Assembly (NCBI RefSeq): GCF_963422355.1
Contig: NC_085104.1
Span: 5,906,798 to 5,970,797 of the forward strand
DNA: 64,000 nucleotides
Direction: 5' to 3'
From: Corticium candelabrum
Lineage: Eukaryota > Porifera > Homoscleromorpha > Homosclerophorida > Plakinidae
Shown piece after piece: positions 46,215 to 58,778 of the stretch. The translations under genes and the position numbers were made by a program. Positions within the stretch are counted from its first letter, which is position 1, and each line of letters opens with the position of its first letter. Under the pieces are notes generated by a model. It searched no databases. It saw only the letters and a program-made list of their open reading frames with translations, and was not told the origin of the DNA.

Positions 46215-46545
46215 GCTAGGGGTAGAAAGGTCAGACAATGTGTGACAGCTGGGTGCTATAATGCTGTGAAAGGTGTGAGGCTCGTTTGGTTTCCGAAGAC
46301 CCCCCTGAAGAAAGACAAAAGTGGGTGAAACAAGTCAGACAAACAAGAGATCGCTGGGAAGCCCCAAGTGATCAATCTGTTTTGTTGTGTAGTTGTGAAT
46401 TCGCAGCAGACTGTTTTGAAGATGAGCCAGGATTGTTCGAGAAATTTAGTTTAGGCTACCGGGCGCCGAAATTGAGACGAATGCCGTGCATACTGATTGA
46501 GACAGTGCGAAGGCTAGGCAGTTGGAAACACCAAGAAAGATGAGA
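46215..46545 (+). pseudogene. THAP-type zinc-finger domain, frame-broken
   Basis: Reads RQCVTAGCYNAVKGVRLVWF then PKTP in one frame and PPEERQKWVKQVRQTRDRW, SDQSVLLCSCEFAADCFEDE, YRAPKLRRMPC in the next. This is the order of a THAP DNA-binding domain (C-x(4)-C, FP, R..W, CS..F..CF, and the closing basic-Pro motif). The frame change falls in a run of six C at 46302-46307; one more C restores it. The usual His of the C2CH zinc site appears as Glu (CSCEF). THAP domains occur in host regulators and in P-element-type transposases; with no partner domain I cannot choose. Confidence 0.55.
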
Positions 46546-46549
46546 TTGG

Positions 46550-49488
46550 TATACGAAAAACGTGAAAGAAAGAGAGTAGGTTGTATTTAGACTTTAGAGA
46601 AGTGTACACATAGTGATGAATTAAATTGATTAAAACTGAGCCACTGAACAATTTCTATGGTGGCACACAATCTGCTGACAATTGAAAAGCATGACAGCCA
46701 GCTTACGCCATCTTGCTGATTGATGGTAAGAAGTATATCTGTATCTCCTGTGCAACACAGAAATCCATTGTAGAAGTCAGCATAATGTGTTAGTAGAATT
46801 GTTTCTCATGAATTGGAGGAGGTTCAGTTTCATGCAATGCCATAGTCCCGCTGTATGCAGTCTGCAGAACCCACACATTTAGGCAAACGCCAGAGAATTC
46901 TGGGTGCTCAGTGATGCTATTTGTCATTATGGTAACTTCAAGTAGTTCCTGGCAACACCCACAGATGCAGCTGATTGATTGATTGAAAAAGCAATCATTG
47001 ATATAAATTAAATTTAGTGTCTCTCCTCACATGCTTATTACTGTATTCCGCACATTTAGCTGTGTGCTGGTTTCAGCCAGGAATTACCAGGGAGCCGGTG
47101 TACCCTGGAGCCGGTATACCCTGGGGTATACCGGCATGCCAGAGAAAGAGAGGTGATTTGACCAACCTCCCTATAGACTGGACCGGACCCATCTATGCTG
47201 CATCCGTTCTTAGATATTGATTGAACTAACATAAAAACACTAGACGTATACTTTTTCATCTAGATACTAGATATAGTATATAATCAACCCTGTAATGTAT
47301 GGTTTTCTCTGTCTTCATCCTCCTCTTCTTCATCGTCTTCCTCTGTTCCTTATCTTGTCAGCCCTGTGTGTTCTTCTGCTTGTTCAAACCTAATCCTCTG
47401 CACTGACAAGACACTCCACATTCCCTGGCAACTGTCATTTTGTTTTATCCGAGCTCGTCGTACTTGTGTAGTACTGCTAGCTTTTTGATTGAGTATGATC
47501 TTCTGCCACACTGTGAAGATCTATTCTTGATGCCTCTGCTTGTTTGACTTTTCTCTTTTCTAGCTGGGCTTCGGTGGAAGCTGCATTCTCTAGGTCAATG
47601 AATCGAATTATGGCATGTGTGCAGTAGAATTACCACGCATGTGTAGTTGCTCCCTCGCCATTACCTGCACTTCTTCGTGCTACACCAGCATGCCGGTATC
47701 GTTACCAGAGTCTGACAAGCAAGTTTCTGCAGCATGCAGCTATGTACGGAAATGCGGTATTAGTACAAATGAACATGCATCTAGAGGCAAAATTCAATTC
47801 AATGTTTTGTGTGTCGTTGTTTGATGTTACAAAGTTCGTCTATCAGTATACAATTTTATGGTCAATTTTTGCTGTCTACTGCACTATGTAGATGTTGCTG
47901 GGTTTCTGCGCAGCTTGCAAGATTCGACTGTCTCTATGGACGAAGCGAATGCTGGAGATCACATGGAGATCGAGGATCCGTCATTGGACGATAACGTTGA
48001 ATGATTATGCTATTAGGTTAGTGATGCCAAACACTAGTAGTCTGTAGTTCCTACGGTTGCAAGGATATGGAAATCGGGGCAGTGGGAGTCGTCTAGTGTA
48101 GTTGCATGCCTTTGGAGAGTGTAGGTAACTGGTATCTGTGAGTTGTTGTTCCATTGCTGGTTTGTCGAGTTGCAGTCTGTGCGACCGACTGTTTGTGTGT
48201 ATCGAAATTATGGCATTGTTGCCTGTATGGACAGTTTAGACAATTCTAAAGTCTTACAAGTCATATTTTTGTGGTAGTATTGGGTTTATGTATTATAATC
48301 GGTCGTCTAGTGATGCATTGTTCTGCCATGATGCAGGTAGTTCCTCTCATTGTAGGGTATTGCCGACTTCACTATCTTGTTTGATGCTGTAGCTCATGTG
48401 GTTGTCTGTATTAGTAAGTTTCTTTGTGGCAAGGAACTTACTCTAACGAGAAGGGAATGTCAACAGAAACTGCAGAGAAACAGCATCACTGCAGCGTGTG
48501 GTTAAAGGCACTGTTGCCAATGTGATTGAGTGACCTCGACGCAGACAAGATATTGGTACTACTAAATATTGATGAGTCATGACTATACATTAGATTGTCG
48601 GGATGTAGTGGTGTAGCAGTTGGATGGGATAATTGTTACAAGTTGTTTGGAATTGCGTAACTTTGCTGGGCATTGCTGCACTCTCGCTATGTGCTAGCTG
48701 TGACACTAAAGAATAGGCCTTCCTTTGCTTTCTGCGGTCCTTCCACACGAGGATAGCAATAGGATTGTATCACATGACATTGTCTCCTCACGTGACAAAC
48801 AAGGTTGTGTTGCCTGATGTATTTTGAGATTGGTGGTTGGTCGATTCTTATTCCTCTGCATATGGTGAGCTCACTTAGAAACAATGACAGCTATGTGGTG
48901 AAGTCTCCTGCTGTAAACAGAAACACACCTGATCCCTTTTTGAAAATTCATTAGGAATATGAAATGAACTGACAAGGGGTGGGCCTTGCTAATGACGTAA
49001 TTAAAAATTTTAGGTCTTCCTTTGTTTTACAATAACAAGGTCACGTGATACAACTCATTGCTATCCTTGCCTACATGAAGTAAATGTAGACCTAGTGTTG
49101 AGGCTAGCTATCTGTTGTACTGAATGAGACGAAGTGTATATATACCATGACAGCACCTGCAGTCGTTATGCATTTTTTTTACGAAATACTATAATCATGA
49201 TTGCCCCTTGTGTACAGCATGCACACATACTAAGATGTGACTGGAGCTGGTTGTAGAGTATGATTGTGGATTACTTGTCAATATTTCTGCTCTTACATTT
49301 GGACAGAATAGCCTGTCCAAGAACTCATGAATACTGATAGATTGTAATTGAATTCAATTTGTGCGAGATCATAATTTATACGCTGAGTCACAATGGTCTG
49401 ATCACCATAGAAGCTGTGCAGTCAAATATGGCATATTGTTAGCTGGACAATTCGAACACCTGCTAACTGCGAACTATAGGCTACTGTG
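46550..49488. other. No gene recognised; contains a MITE at ~48710-49115
   Basis: 48710-48800 and 49015-49115 are inverted relatives (TAGCAATAGGATTGTATCAC and matching TGATACAACTCATTGCTATC), each beside a CACGTG. A further single copy lies at 56865-56965. The remaining sequence shows nothing I can name; 47080-47140 has small GGTATACC-type palindromes. Confidence 0.5.
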
Positions 49489-49900
49489 CGATAGCTCAGT
49501 TGGTTAGAGAGTCATCTTATGGAGTGTTTACATCCGGGACCTTGAAGGGTCGCAAGTTCAAGTCATAGTGATGGTGAGCTATGGCATAATTTCCTTAAGC
49601 AAAAAACTAACACACATTCGCTTGTCTCGACTCAGGAGCATAAATGAGTACCTGGTCATTGACTGGGGTCCTAAGCGGCCATCAGCTGTAACGTGACATC
49701 AGCCACTGGGGTCTTGGTGAGACTTCGGGTGCTCACACCACAGTTGGCTTCACAAGTTGGTGCTCCTGCGAGTGCCTGGCCTGGCTCCAGGAGTTTGCTA
49801 GCACAGGCCCAAAGTTCCCTGAGTAGTGCACAGGGCCCAGCTTAACAGCTGGGGTGTGACCTCTGAGAGGCAGCTCCTGACATGTAGGATTTAGGATTTA
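49489..49900 (+). mobile_element. tRNA-derived SINE, copy 2
   Basis: The head GATAGCTCAGTTGGTTAGAG (A box) is followed by GGGTCGCAAGTTCAAGTC, a better B box than in copy 1. The body matches 22481-22890 plus a ~25-base insertion near 49790. The tail GGATTTAGGATTTAGGA is a short tandem repeat, typical of a SINE 3' end. Confidence 0.75.
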
Positions 49901-50797
49901 GGACTATGTCTTTTTTAGATTTAGTTAGGCCATCTTAAGTAATTGTATTAATAGCTTTGAAGTTCAGTGATAGACAATGGTACGCTGCAGTCATCCACCC
50001 TCTTTCTTGGATGAACTTCTTTGTAATAGCAATGCTAGCCGCCTTTGCCAATAGTGTATTGCAGTTTATCCCTGTCGATTCTTGATTCACATTTACCACA
50101 GTGGGTTAATTAATGCATTCGGTACGATGATTGTGCATTGAAACTTGGCCAGCTGTCTACACGTGCACGGAATACGTTAGTGGATCAGTTTGCTGCCACT
50201 TATAGTAGGAGTCTGCACCTTGATGACTTGGGTGCATCGAAGGACAATACTAACTGAATGTGATCTAGTTAGACCCAAGACGTGCATGTGCTAAGAGGGA
50301 TACAGTAATGTGTCTGTGGACGGACCAACAGCCACACTGGCAATTGCATGGAATGTAGCACCTACACTTACTGTTATTACTGGTTAATTATTTGATTAAT
50401 TGTTGTGCTGGGTTGGATTTGTTGTGGTCATCATTACAGTTTTGGGATACAATTGATATTCATGTGACCCTCCTTTCCAAACTATTCATCCAGTCCTCTG
50501 CTTTTAACGTGTTAATTGAGTTCGTCAGTTTGTATTCCTTAATTTTGGTAAATGGCAGTTTCAACATGCTCACTTAACAACAGTACATGCACCCTCGAGT
50601 ATCCGGACTTTCGACTATCCAGACAAATTTTGTGTCCCCTGACTTTTTGCATTCCCGGATAATGCGTTCTTGGATAAAGGCACTAGAATATATTTTACTT
50701 GGTACTAATACACTTATTAATACGCTGTAGGTACAGCCTTTCACAAATGAGTGAATGCATAACAGAGAACATAATCACAGGGTACGGTAGTACACAT

Positions 50798-50855
50798 GCA
50801 CACACACACATGTGCACACACGCGTGCACACACACACACATGTGCACACACGCGT

Positions 50856-50901
<46 letters not shown>

Positions 50902-51450
50902 CTACATGCACAAATACTCATAGCTCTGAAGTGAGTAGAACACAGCTTCATTTACTGCAACTAAATGTAATGTGTGATTCAAACCTATACACAAACACTG
51001 CATAGCTTTTAGCATATTTTGCAAGTACACTGTAAACCTAAGATCCACATGCTCGAGATATGAGACTATACATGTAGACCAAGTATGATTTAGAAAATGT
51101 GTATTTTTTGTTAGGCTATAAAATCTTTGTTTAATTAATGGAGTAGGCTGTGCTTTGCACTCCTAAAACTTACCAAACTAGAATTTTAAAAACTTTTCTT
51201 GAAAAAGAAATAGATGTAGGGATTGTATAAAAAGTAATAGAAACAAGATTTATATAATATGAAGCAAAGCCAGACATCATTATTGAGTTCTTCCAACCAC
51301 ATTCCCTACATTTTACTTTTATTGGGTTGGAAGGATTCACTAATGATGTCTGGCTTTGGTTCATATTATCCATAGATCTTGTTTCTGTTACTTTTTATAT
51401 AATCCCTACATCTATTTCTTTTTCAGAGAAAAGTTTTTAAAAATTCTAGT
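50798..51450. mobile_element. Foldback MITE with flank and (CA)n, copy 2
   Basis: Reverse-complement copy of 6482-7120. (CA)n at 50798-50900 is followed by ~270 shared bases and then the hairpin element 51175-51450 with TAGAATTTTAAAAAC ends. The hairpin of this copy is degraded on its left arm. Confidence 0.75.
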
Positions 51451-51759
51451 AATCTAAGAAATAGGCAGCTGTTGATGACTCTTCTACTGACATGAATGTA
51501 CAGTAAGTACATGTAAACAGAGCGTGGTCTTGCACAGTGGAAGAAAATTAGTTGATATTTATCAACTCTTGATTATCCGGACTTCTAACCTGTCTCCTAC
51601 AGAAAAGTGTAAAGAAATTAAAGTGGCCTAAGATGTGTTAAAGGGTGTTAACGCACTCTAGAAGGAGCATTTGCTACTTAATTACGGTAAGTCATCAACT
51701 TACTAAGAATTTACTTCAGTAACACAATTGGCAGAGACAGTATGCAGAAAATATCATGA

Positions 51760-51950
51760 GCTTTGTACCAAAAAGCTCATAAGATACGCCCCTTTCTCAT
51801 GAGGAAATTGGGACAACCCTCATGAGAATTATGGCTCATGAGCCGAAGTTCATGCGTACGAGATCATGAGATCTGACCTTTTCTCATGAGCCTCCTGATC
51901 TTGCCTCATGAAGCTCTTGATCTTTTCTCATGAGCCTCATGAGATCATGC
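51760..51950. promoter_or_regulatory. Cluster of CTCATGAG palindromes at HECT 5' end
   Basis: The 8-base palindrome CTCATGAG or one-mismatch forms occur about eight or nine times in 190 bases, several at 14-20-base spacing, ending at the first ATG of the HECT frame. A role as a binding-site array is inference. Confidence 0.35.
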
Positions 51951-54811
51951 TCGTGTCTGGGGTCAAAGAACCAAACAAGATGGATAAGAGCAGACCACAG
52001 CACACTGAAAATTGCTGGTCTATGTACTAAAAGAATTACGTTTGAGAACGTCGACGAAGTTTCGAGTATGGAATTGAAGGACCGTCTCTACAAAGAATTC
52101 CCTAAACTGGCCGGGCAAGGCTTCGAACTTCTTCGGCTCAAAGTCAATACCACGGTATTGGAAGAGATTCCTGTTGGCTCCTCGGTTATACCCCGTTGTA
52201 CCTAAGTAGCATTTTGCAATCAGCAAAGATATTCGTTCGACCAATAGCAAATGATCTAAGTCTAGCACCTGATCGGGAAGTAAGTATGCGCTAAGTCACT
52301 TATCTAAGTTGCACTATAATTATTAATGCTTCTAATTATTTTAAGAGCTTTTTAGAGTTAAGAGAATCGAACGAGCCTAGAGAGAAATGCCCACGGTGTA
52401 GTGATGATGTCAGAATGTCAGAGCTAAGAAGACATCTAACCAACAACTGCAGGTAGCATCTCTACACCTGCACCATTTGTATATAGTACGCAGTGCGTAC
52501 TTGATACCTCAGTCGCAGTATAGTGTGCCAAACGAGACCACTAGAGTACGAAACCTTTTTCTAGCACGCTAATGTCACTTCACATACATTGCATGATATG
52601 TATACGCATAGCCCAATTTCATTTTTGGTTTGTCAAGCTGGACCGGCGAATCATAGCATGCATGAAAAACTTAATTGCATGAACGATGCAGCTTAATTAA
52701 TTAATAGGCTAGTTTAGAATAATTTGTATTTTACAACCTTCTTATTAGTAAAGTGCTCTTTTCTATATTTCAGTAGTCATCTCGTGTCAGACATAAGCGG
52801 TCAGCCTTTATCTTCTACGTATGTCCACTTCTTCAAGTATCTAAGCGATGATGGTTTTTATTATCTAAATCAGGCTTTCTGATGCGTTACTGCAGTAATC
52901 AACCAGTGGATGATACAGACACAGACACGGAGTCGCCAGAAATTGTATTCTCTAGAAATATTTCTGATGAACGTCCACGTCTGCCGTCAACATCTAGATG
53001 CTCTCAACAATTTCCTACCGTCTCTCAAGCTACAGCTAACATCACATTTTCAGACTCCGCAGTTTCAGCTGTTCGGGTGTTTCAGAATGCTGCTGCTATC
53101 CAATCTCAGGCACTATCGCTAACCATTCCTCAGTCAGAATGATCTCTTTCTCAACCAGTGTTCTCTATCCATTCTATTCAGCCCACTTCTAACCCCTCTC
53201 CACCAGCAATTCACTCCAATTCTCAAGCACGTTCTTTGGCTTCAGTATCTCAGCCTTTGTGTTCCCCCCACTCTCTGCCTACCGTTTCTCTTATTGCCTC
53301 TCAGTCAGAATCTTTTGCATTGCAGTCTAATTCGGCATCGACATCTACGCCTTCTTTAACGGTACTTTCTCCTTCTGAGCACAGTTCTGCTTTCCATTCT
53401 CCGGCTCCGTATAACAGTGTCCAAACTTCGACTTCATCTTCTCCTTCTGTAGTAACACTTTCTGCTGAAAACACATCTACTTTGCATGACTACCACTCAA
53501 TACAAGGTGTACTTCATCATCACACTGAAAGTGTGCTAACGGGAAATCCGTATTATCTACGACTGTCAAGACATAATATCTTTGCGGAAGCTGTGGCATT
53601 CTACAAGACTGCAACAAACAACGATTTGTCAAGACCACTGCGCGTACAGTTTGAAGGTAAAGATGGGGTTGATGCGGGAGGAGTAAGGACAGATTTCTTC
53701 AGAAGCCTGTTTGTCAAGTTTGCTGAACCGGGAAGGGGTTTGTTTGGAGGTCCATCCAACAAACTCTGGCCTGTTCACAACGTTATCGCTTACCGCACCA
53801 GGCTGTTTAAGTTAGTTGGCACAGTGATAGCGCACTGCATTCTTCAATGCAGTATGGGTATGCCTTCGTTTGCTCCCGCAATGGTAAAATATATAATGAC
53901 CGAATGCGAAGACGACTGTATCGCTAACATATGTCTGAAAGACATACCTGAGTCAGAGACAAAAGCAATGTTGTTAGAGGTATAAATTAACTTGATTGAC
54001 TGCAACAGTACATAATTTGATCGATACAAGTAAGTAGATGTGTTTTGCAGATGAGCGGTGCCGATACCAGAACTACGTTTCAGTCAGTGATAGAACGCTT
54101 TGATGTCATCGACATGGTAGCGTCTAGCGGATGGACTGGTTCCACTAAGTTTGATCAAAGAGATGCAATCATTCAATCAATTGTATTAAATGAGTTGATC
54201 TACAAACGAAGAGCTGGCATTGCTCAATTACGGGAAGGCCTTGCTAGTCTTGAAGTTCTAAAGATAATGCAAATGTATCCCGAAATTTTGAAGCCATTAT
54301 TAGTTTATGACTCAACTCCTATGACCTTGACAATGTATACATTTCTTGTGTAGGTAATTATGTTGTATATTAAATCAGTTATTTTATTTCTATAGGTTGC
54401 AAGAATTTTTAGTGGTTGAAGAGCCTGACACGGCTAAAAAGCAATCTGCAGAATTGTTTTTCCAGCAACTACTAAGCGACAACATTGTAATAAACGTTGG
54501 AGAAAGTAAGCTCAAATTATATAATGTAGTCATTTAAATTTTAATAACTGGTTTTCTGTACAGACACAATACCAATTTTTCAAGCTGTTCTAGAGTTTAC
54601 AGCATGTGTTGATGACATACAGCATTTGCTGCCTGGATCCTACATCAATGTAGGATATCATGAAGAAAGTGACGAATCAGCAACGATGCCCACTGCATCC
54701 ACATGCACTTTGTCACTTCTTCTCCCACTGGTCCACGCAGACTACGAGTCGTTCAAAAATCAATTTGTAAAGGCTTTGCAGTATGGTCTGCGGGGGTTTG
54801 GCCTTACTTAA
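51930..54811 (+). CDS. HECT-domain E3 ubiquitin ligase (G2E3-like), possibly damaged
   Basis: Exons in matching phase: (51930?)-52279, 52346-52452, 52774-52818, 52896-53979, 54051-54349, 54396-54505, 54564-54811. Exon 2 has a small zinc finger, KCPRCSDDVRMSELRRHLTNNC with its last base shared. Exon 4 starts with a ~200-residue Ser/Thr/Pro linker and then the HECT N-lobe (LRVQFEGKDGVDAGGVRTDFF). The last exon has the C-lobe with MPTASTCTLSLLLP; its Cys (codon 54704-54706) is the ubiquitin-accepting residue. HECT ligases pass ubiquitin to substrates via this thioester. Two oddities: the frame shifts by one within exon 1, between ~52140 and 52199, and TGA 53140-53142 interrupts the linker. The start is uncertain; an N-terminal exon upstream is likely. 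Confidence 0.85.
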
Positions 54812-54931
54812 GTTAAGGGTTTGCTACTGCACCTGTTTTAATTGTGTTTTTCGGCACTTTTCAGTACGTCAATCACGCAGTTTGAGTTCAACGTTTGTCA
54901 ATGTACTATACATGTGTAGCAGGTTGACAAT

Positions 54932-54937
54932 AATAAA
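54932..54937 (+). terminator. Poly(A) signal after HECT gene
   Basis: AATAAA lies about 120 bases after the HECT stop codon, a normal 3' UTR position. Confidence 0.4.
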
Positions 54938-54939
54938 CA

Positions 54940-56017
54940 TGGTTCGTTATCAACAGTGGTGTAAGATATGAAGCAACCGACGTACGCAACTGCTGAGTCT
55001 CGGTTGCGTAGCTGAACGTGTCCGTAGAAAGTTTTTAGTGGAGTGCGTCACATACGTTTTTCGACTGATTCGCGATTTAGCCAGCAGGCTCTAGCTAAGA
55101 TCACTAGGACATTTGAAAGAGCAAATAATTGTTGACCTGTCTGACAGGGCCGTGAAAACCATTTTGTCTGTTCGACCACTTTTCAGAAAGATGATTTTTG
55201 CCAGGGGTACAATACAATCATCTGGGTATAGGAGATTCAATAAGTAACACATTTGCAGCACTTTGTACGTGAGTCTTGCGTTTTCTACTAACGTGCATTC
55301 CTTTTCCTTTCTATACTAAATTTCAGGCCGTATTATTTCCTTCCTACCGGCCTAAAGGTTAGGTTGTTTAGTTGTTTGTCTAGACTAGCCTTTTCGTTAT
55401 TGTTACTTAATCATCAAGCAATGGATTACAGCTAACTATATACGCTGGCCCGGATGCAGAATTTTTAAAATAGGAGTCCAGTTGTATTATTGGCCACGCC
55501 CCCAAACCATTTAAATCTTTGTTTCACCTACGAAACCAGCAAACTCACTTCAATCTGTATTAATTTTGTAGCATATTTATTAGATAATTATCGACAGTTA
55601 AGTTTAGAATTGAACGAATTAACCATCCATCAAAATATTTATTAATTAAACACGTTCGCTTTAATAACACAACAAACAAGATTTCGGCTGCAGTGGGCTT
55701 GTCGTTGAAGTAGGGGTCATGACACAGAGGACAGGTACCCCTCTCTTCTATCCGCTCATGATATCGATATACGCCAACCTAATTTACCTAGTGTGCCTAG
55801 AAAAGTCCCATATGGCTCGGACGGTATACTGTAGTGTACTAAACACTAAAATGAATTAGCATTATAATGCCATTTCTCACTTTGTCACGGTTATTATCAT
55901 CTTTGATGAGTACCTACCGTATTACCTAGTTTGCAATTGTCCTTTCTATCTGAGTTTTACTAACTAAGAGATATTACAACCAAAATACTACTAGTATGCA
56001 TATCAGCAAGCTATGTT
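54940..56017. other. Spacer without recognised gene
   Basis: AT-rich sequence with no frame or repeat that I can assign. Confidence 0.5.
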
Positions 56018-56535
56018 AGTTAAGACGGTTGATAAAAGCAAGCTCTCTTAGTTAGGGCGGTTGATATTAGCAAGCTCTCTTAGTTAGAGCGGTTGATATC
56101 AGCAAGCTCTCTTAGTTAAGGCGGTTAATATCAACAAGCTTTCTTAGTTAGGGCGGTTGATATCAGCAAGCTCTCTTAGTTAAGGCGGTTGATATCAGCA
56201 AGCTCTCTTAGTTAGGGCGGTTGATATCAGCAAGCTCTCTTAGTTAGAGCGGTTGATATCAACAAGCTCTCTTAGTTAGGGCGGTTGATATTAGCAAGCT
56301 CTCTTAGTTAGGGCGGTTGATATCAGCAACCTCTCTTAGTTAGGGCGGTTGATATCAGCAAGCTCTCTTAGTTAGGGCGGTTGATATCAGCAAGCTCTCT
56401 TAGTTAAGGCGGTTGATATCAGCAAGCTCTCTTAGTTAGGGCGGTTGATATCAGCAAGCTCTCTTAGTTAGGGCGGTTAATATCAGCAAGCTCTCCTAGT
56501 TAGGGCGGTTGATATCAGCAAGCTCTCTTAGAAGA
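56018..56535. repeat. 32-bp minisatellite, ~16 copies
   Basis: The unit contains TTAGGGCGGTTGATATCAGC then AAGCTCTCTTAG, period 32. Most units differ at one to three positions (AGGG/AGAG/AAGG, ATATC/ATATT). There are no unique spacers and the array is a plain tandem. It begins after degenerate half-units near 56000. Confidence 0.92.
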
Positions 56536-56539
56536 AGCG

Positions 56540-57740
56540 CTGTTTTGGCTTCCTCTTGTAAACTGCTCACGCTCTACAGTATGCTCCTGCTCTCACTGAA
56601 CGGTATTTTTGCGACAGTCGGCGTTCCATAGGAGAATACTGGAACTGTTTGCAACCTACAAACGTGCAAAACAATATTCTTGGGTCGGTACATAAGCTGT
56701 TGATACTAAATGACACCTGTGAGGTGGGCGATTGTTTACTGATCTCCGCATGTCTTAGAGGAAATAATCAGGAAGTAACTCAAATGTGATTGACAGTCGA
56801 CCAATCATCATTTGCAAAATTGATCAGGTGACAAGCTAGCTTGTCACGTGACATAATGAGGTACTAGGCAGAGAACATCACGTGATACAGTCCCGTTGCT
56901 ATCCTCGCGCGGTCGGACCAACAAAAGCAAAGGGAGGTCTAGTGTCGAGGCTAGCTACAAAGTAGACTCGAGCCAGTCTCTCCCCGCCTTCGTCATTCCC
57001 CGGATTGTCAATCCTCGCCGTGGACGTACAGTGCACCCACGCATGCGTGCCCAATTTGCTCTCACTGTAGGCAAACGCGCGTAATTCAAATGTGTGTTGA
57101 CCGCCAGCAATGAAACTTAGCACCAACGAAGAATACTAATGTGTGATCTTTAGAGAAAATCAATTGAAACAATCTAAGGTTAGCAAACAGATTCCAGCTC
57201 TTCCGTATACGTAAATAACTGGATTTCATAGTTTTGGAAATTTCTTTGCTATTTCTGCGATCATAAGAGTTCATTTTGCATAACCATGTACGTGACAATG
57301 CACTAAAGACATCTGTAAAAAGCGATTTTCGATTTACGCTTTTCTTTCCTCGTGTCATTGCTCTAGAGGCTGTGGACACGTCACGTGCAATCTTTATTGC
57401 GAGGTCCCGGATTCTGAACCCGTTCGTTAATTGCACGGGCTACATTAGCAGGTGAAAGTTACAACTATAGATGTGTGGGTATTTCTTCCCTATATTTGCT
57501 GCACATTTTACTGGTACTAAGTCCTAGCAGTATGAAGAGAGTAGCACAATGGCAACACATGCACGTCAGTAGCCTAGGTATCTGACTCTCTCTGAGCGTG
57601 TTTAGTGGCTTTTAAAAAAGCCGGTTTTTAAAGATTTGGTGGAATACTATCATTTCGCTGTAGTGCTTTTGCATACGCATTGTTTTCGTTTTTTCTTCAA
57701 GTGCATAGACCTAGAAGACTGTCAGTTGTTCTTCATGTCA
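56540..57740. other. Spacer without recognised gene
   Basis: Contains a copy of the CACGTGATACA...TTGCTATCC repeat at about 56865-56965, as at 48.7-49.1 kb. Otherwise nothing assigned. Confidence 0.45.
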
Positions 57741-57744
57741 ACAT

Positions 57745-58176
57745 TCACTGCAACGCTCTATGATATACTACATTTTTTGTTTTTCGCTCCGGTGCGTTGA
57801 TAAAGAGGCTGCTAGGTCTGCCTACTCTTGAGCACCCAACGTATAGTTGCCGGTGCGAAAAGCAAGGTGTTTGCAAGTCTAACCCAACAACTTTCAATGA
57901 TTGACCTTGTGATTTATTGATGGACATTGCAAAGCAAACTTTTAGTGGAAACAGCAGTCGTTTAAATTGAAAGGGAAGGTCCGATGGTATGAATGGTATT
58001 CTTGGTATGAAGATGTCTTTTCCTTGAGCTTGTCCTGTCAGTATGGTGGCTTCAAGAACGTGCGGCAAAATCTGTTTAATGATGAGTCGTGTTCCATTGC
58101 AAAGATCGGGAGCATCCAGATTTCGGAGAAGCGTAACCGGGCACCCCACTTTCAATTTAAGATTATGCGGTGGCAT
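57745..58176 (-). pseudogene. Helitron Pif1-like helicase, C-terminal part
   Basis: About 143 residues: LKVGCPVTLLRNLDAPDLCNG, IPRIPFIPSDLPFQFKRLLF, AMSINKSQGQSLKVVGLDLQ and YVGCSRVGRPSSLFI. These are the last motifs (including the V/VI region INKSQGQ and the GCSR arginine finger) of the Pif1-type helicase in Helitron rolling-circle transposons. Earlier helicase motifs and the Rep nuclease are missing and no ATG belongs to it. Upstream sequence from 58200 has short repeats of ACCGGTCA type. A Helitron relic. Confidence 0.8.
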
Positions 58177-58778
58177 GCCAGGAAGGTCTAACAGTGCTCA
58201 AAATTACTGCCGGTCATCGGTCAATGGCCGATCATATTTGGATAATGACCGGTGATAGTTGCTAATTACTGGTCAAGGTGACCGGTCAACTTTTGTAGGT
58301 CATTAATTAGTGATAAGGGAAGAGCTATCCCAGCTCTATGAACAGCCAATTAAGTGTATGAACAGCCAATTAAGTGTATAGCTAGTCTACATAGCTATGT
58401 GATATTATATGTTAGCTATGTACATCATTTAGCACCATCTATTTAGTCTCTGTTCATGTGTTGGCCTCTGAATTTGTACTCTACAATCTATAGCACCGTC
58501 CAACTTTGACCTTATTTGCCAAGCCTCAATCATGTCTGCGTGAGAGGGACAGCCCTGCATGTTTATCTAAGTCTTGTGAGAGGACCGTTTAGCTATTGTT
58601 GTGTTACTATGAATGTCATAACATCTCTAGTGAATTATGATACAATCAGTTAAGTGGTCATGCTGTGTAAAGATTTGCTATGGTACATGGAACATGAGTA
58701 GTTAATGAGGTTATGGGATACTAACATCTGTTGAAACTTATGCGTTGCTTTTTGCCTTTCAATTCATTGTTAGAGCGT

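Noticed and set aside
50580-51600. Pogo-type transposon bounded by TATCCGGAC words at 50597 and 51575
   Set aside because: Both words are in the same orientation, and no transposase or target duplication was found.
56018-56535. CRISPR-like array
   Set aside because: The 32-bp repeats are contiguous, with no unique spacers, and the DNA is animal nuclear sequence.
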